A stretch of DNA of 7,557 nucleotides from Desulfobacterales bacterium. Lineage in GTDB: Bacteria; Desulfobacterota; DSM-4660; Desulfatiglandales; Desulfatiglandaceae. Under the pieces are notes generated by a model that worked only from the letters and a program-made list of their open reading frames with translations, was not told where the DNA came from and searched no databases. Positions 5,776 through 7,557 of the stretch are shown here, piece by piece. Positions within the stretch are counted from its first letter, which is position 1. Every line of letters starts with the position of its first letter. The DNA lies in the NCBI GenBank assembly GCA_021107495.1, contig JAIOSR010000039.1, positions 1-7,557 of the forward strand. The letters run 5' to 3'. The translations under genes and the position numbers were made by a program.

Positions 5776-6451
5776 ATAAAAGCCTCCTTGGCCGCCTCTT
5801 GTTCGGCCTCCTTCTTGCTTTTCCCCTTTCCTTCAGCCAAGGTCTCCCCATTCAAGGTCAGTGCCACTTTAAAGGTTTTATCATGGGCAGGACCGACCTC
5901 TTCCACCAGTTGGTATTTAGGTAGGGTCTTGTATGTCTTCTGGGTATATTCCTGGAAGATGCTCTTATAATCATAGATCTTTCAAGTAACGGCGAAAACA
6001 ATTTGCCAATTACCTCCAGGGCTGTGTCAAATCCTGCATCGAGATACAGGGCGCCGATCAGGGCTTCCGTGGTATTTGCAAGGATGGAAGGCTTTTCCCT
6101 GCCGCGGCCGAGTTCCTCTCCTTTGCCCAGAAGCAGATAATCGCCCAAGCCCAACATCAGTGCGATCTGGTACAGACCTGCCTCATCCACCACCATGGCC
6201 CTGAATTTTGAAAGGTCGCCTTCTTCAGCATTCTCAAAGCGCTTCATAAGGAGATGGCTGATAGCCAAGTCGAGCACGGCATCCCCTAAGAATTCAAGAC
6301 GCTCGTTATCTTCCAAATTTGAATCGGCCTGTTCATTTACATAAGAGGCGTGTCGAAATGCCTGCGAGAGCAATTCGGGATGGGTAAAGGTATGGCCCAG
6401 CTTATGGCCCAATTCGTCAAGCCTTGTGTTTTCTGTAGTCAAATCCATCAT
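5757..6451 (-). pseudogene. rnc: Ribonuclease III with a frameshift between catalytic and dsRNA-binding domains
   Basis: RNase III cleaves double-stranded RNA in rRNA and mRNA processing. From ATG 6451 the catalytic domain is clear: HPELLSQAFRHASY, signature NERLEFLGDAVLDL (Glu50, Glu53, Asp57), EEGDLSKFRAMVV, and ILANTTEALIGALYLD. After LFSPLLER the frame is lost: the original frame runs out of phase to a stop near 5858, while a complete dsRNA-binding domain (DYKSIFQEYTQKTYK, LPKYQLVEEVGPAHDKTF, GKGKSKKEAEQEAAKEAF) continues in the -1 frame to TGA at 5757-5759. Restoring one base near 5980-5982 (an AAA run on the coding strand) joins the two as LLEKIYDYKS, giving about 231 residues, the normal family length. 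No slippery heptamer is seen, and the second domain has no start codon of its own ahead of it. It is either a sequencing or assembly error or a recent true mutation. Asn126 stands where E. coli has catalytic Asp114. Confidence 0.85.
5783..5789 (-). promoter_or_regulatory. Ribosome binding site that decides a TTG start
   Basis: AAGGAGG, a full anti-16S match, lies 7 nt before the TTG at 5775-5773. No ATG or GTG is available between it and the conserved KPLIVPVFIPNMGCPHRC segment, so TTG is the best start. The site is embedded in the 3' end of rnc. Confidence 0.75.
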
Positions 6452-6536
6452 TCAAACATTTCACTCCGGCAAAACAAGTAAGTAGTCCCCCTGAATTGAA
6501 AAAACAAAATAGCCTTCATCTAGGGACATCTATCTT

Positions 6537-6565
6537 ATAAAATATGCCATTTTTTTTCAAGTCAA
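6537..6565 (-). promoter_or_regulatory. Candidate sigma-70 promoter for rnc
   Basis: On the minus strand TTGACT (6565-6560, 5/6) is followed after 17 bp by TTTTAT (6542-6537, 4/6). TATAAG three bases further on is a better -10 by sequence but worse by spacing. It would give a leader of roughly 80 nt before the rnc start at 6451. Confidence 0.4.
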
Positions 6566-6601
6566 GAATTCCTTGCAACAATGCGCATTCCCATAATTTA
6601 C

Positions 6602-6630
6602 TTGACTTATTACGCTTAATTTACTATAAA
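6602..6630 (+). promoter_or_regulatory. Sigma-70 promoter for pyrR
   Basis: TTGACT (6602-6607) and TATAAA (6625-6630) each match consensus at 5 of 6 positions with the ideal 17-bp spacer. The predicted start near 6637 leaves a leader of only about 21 nt, containing the ribosome site TAGGAA (6645-6650) 7 nt before ATG. That leaves no room for a PyrR attenuator or anti-antiterminator RNA. Confidence 0.65.
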
Positions 6631-6657
6631 TTTTAACTTTTTTGTAGGAAAACCAAT

Positions 6658-7206
6658 ATGAACAAGGCAATTATTTTAAAAAAAGAGGACATCTTCGAAA
6701 GCATCCAAAGAATAGCGGCGCAAATAGTCAAAAACAACAGTCTAATGGAAGATATAGTTCTTGTGGGTATCAGGACCGGCGGCGCATTTTTGGCCTCCCG
6801 CCTTCATGAGGCTATCAGCAAATTGAGTGCACCTGCGCCACTTATCGGCATTCTTGATATTACCCTGTATCGTGATGATTGGACAAGAATCGGCCCAACT
6901 CCGGTCGTCGGAAAGACTGAACTGCCATTCTCCGTAGATAACAAGACGGTTGTCTTAGTGGATGATGTCCTCTTTACGGGAAGAACCGTCAGGGCGGCAA
7001 TGGATGCCCTTATGGATTATGGCCGCCCAAAAAAGATTGAACTGGCCATCTTAGTGGACAGGGGAGAGGGTTGCAGGGAATTGCCCATAATGGCCAATTA
7101 CGTGGGGGGCGTATGGGATACTGCCCCGAACGAGACCATTAACGTCTACCTCAAGGAGGAGGGCTTTGATGATCATGCGGCCATTGAGGAAAAAAAAGCG
7201 GCCTGA
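6658..7206 (+). CDS. pyrR: PyrR-type bifunctional regulator / uracil phosphoribosyltransferase
   Basis: A 182-residue type I phosphoribosyltransferase of the PyrR family, which makes UMP from uracil and PRPP and, in Firmicutes, also binds pyr mRNA leaders. The PRPP loop VVLVDDVLFTGRTV is intact (Asp102, Asp103, Thr107-Gly108-Arg109-Thr110), preceded by the family marker DITLYRDD and GIRTGG, and followed by RELPI. Compared from memory with B. subtilis PyrR, several RNA-contact positions differ: Thr18, His22 and Arg27 align with Gln, Ala and Asn, and DRGHRELPIR becomes DRGEGCRELPIM, with two extra residues and loss of the His and second Arg. The enzyme role is therefore more likely than RNA attenuation. 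It has its own promoter, diverges from rnc, and is followed 2 bp later by the next gene. Confidence 0.9.
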   Translation: MNKAIILKKEDIFESIQRIAAQIVKNNSLMEDIVLVGIRTGGAFLASRLHEAISKLSAPAPLIGILDITLYRDDWTRIGPTPVVGKTELPFSVDNKTVVLVDDVLFTGRTVRAAMDALMDYGRPKKIELAILVDRGEGCRELPIMANYVGGVWDTAPNETINVYLKEEGFDDHAAIEEKKAA

Positions 7207-7208
7207 TC

Positions 7209-7557
7209 ATGCCCCCCCAAAAAAAATCAAAAAAGAAAAAAGCGTCCCCGCCATCTCTCCCGGCCCAGGAAGAAACCCTTGTGACATCCCTGCTTCAAGA
7301 TTTCGAAGATTCTGATCCTGCCCAAGTTGTCGAAAAACTTCCTGACTCCCGCCTTGCCCGGGTCTTTGTGGAACGCCTGCCTCTGAACGACGAATCCACT
7401 ATTCATGTGCTTGCAGCCATACACGAGGCTTTTCAGGATAAACAGGTGCGTAAGGCCATCAAAAGGGTGCTGTTCAGGCTTGATAAAAAAGGATTTGCGG
7501 TTGGGGATTTTCGTGAAGAAAAGGATAGCACACCTGCCGTTTTTGTGCCGGCAGAAA
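7209..7557 (+). CDS. Hypothetical protein, N-terminal part (runs off right edge)
   Basis: ATG at 7209 lies 2 bp after the pyrR stop (TGATCATG), suggesting translational coupling; no strong ribosome site is adjacent. The frame stays open to the window edge (116 codons). The protein begins with a Lys-rich tail (MPPQKKSKKKKA), then an acidic, helical region with HEAT-like character (LPDSRLARVFVERLPLND, AIHEAFQDKQVRKAIKRVLF, RLDKKGFAV). No catalytic motif or membrane segment is visible. The basic tail would suit nucleic-acid or ribosome contact, but that is speculation. I do not recognise the family. Confidence 0.75.
   Translation, partial: MPPQKKSKKKKASPPSLPAQEETLVTSLLQDFEDSDPAQVVEKLPDSRLARVFVERLPLNDESTIHVLAAIHEAFQDKQVRKAIKRVLFRLDKKGFAVGDFREEKDSTPAVFVPAE

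Noticed and set aside
5858..5985. Programmed -1 frameshifting to make full-length RNase III
   Set aside because: No X-XXY-YYZ slippery heptamer precedes the switch and no stimulatory hairpin is evident. A single missing A explains the break more simply.

Overview
The window looks like a chromosomal segment of a Gram-negative, Desulfobacterota-type (deltaproteobacterial) bacterium. The grounds are moderate GC, an NtrC-type two-component system with an exact -24/-12 (sigma-54) promoter, an rnc / Elp3-like radical SAM / era gene order, a Gram-negative type pyrR, and scattered intergenic copies of a 9-bp periodic AACAGGATT-type repeat. The assignment comes from pattern recognition and memory, not from a search.

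Layout. Bases 1-152 (-) hold the start of a gene that runs off the left edge. Bases 153-397 are a divergent promoter region with two candidate sigma-70 promoters and an 8-10-8 dyad. Bases 398-3192 (+) encode a membrane sensor histidine kinase and a sigma-54-activating response regulator, separated by 5 bp. Bases 3193-3567 have no protein gene but are highly organised: three identical 16-bp palindromes at exactly 77-bp spacing, a sigma-54 promoter, a predicted transcript of about 75 nt, and a strong intrinsic terminator. Bases 3568-6451 (-) read, in transcription order, rnc (frameshifted at the domain junction), an Elp3-like radical SAM gene that starts inside the end of rnc, a 288-bp gap bracketed by inverted copies of the 9-bp-period repeat, and era. 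Bases 6658-7557 (+) carry pyrR with its own promoter, then a closely coupled gene cut by the right edge.

Main point. The response regulator has every part needed to activate sigma-54 RNA polymerase, and the only convincing sigma-54 promoter in the window lies just behind its own gene, preceded by three enhancer-like palindromes. The transcript from that promoter has no start codon, carries an exposed CCUCCU (anti-Shine-Dalgarno) stretch and ends in a perfect 10-bp terminator stem. I infer a self-contained kinase, regulator and small RNA module, comparable in logic to LuxO-Qrr or GlrR-GlmY. The sequence elements are directly visible; their functional connection is inference.

The minus-strand genes are RNA-processing and translation housekeeping (RNase III, a probable tRNA-modifying radical SAM enzyme, ribosome-assembly GTPase Era). 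PyrR is probably a uracil phosphoribosyltransferase, because the RNA-binding residues of the attenuator form appear to be missing.
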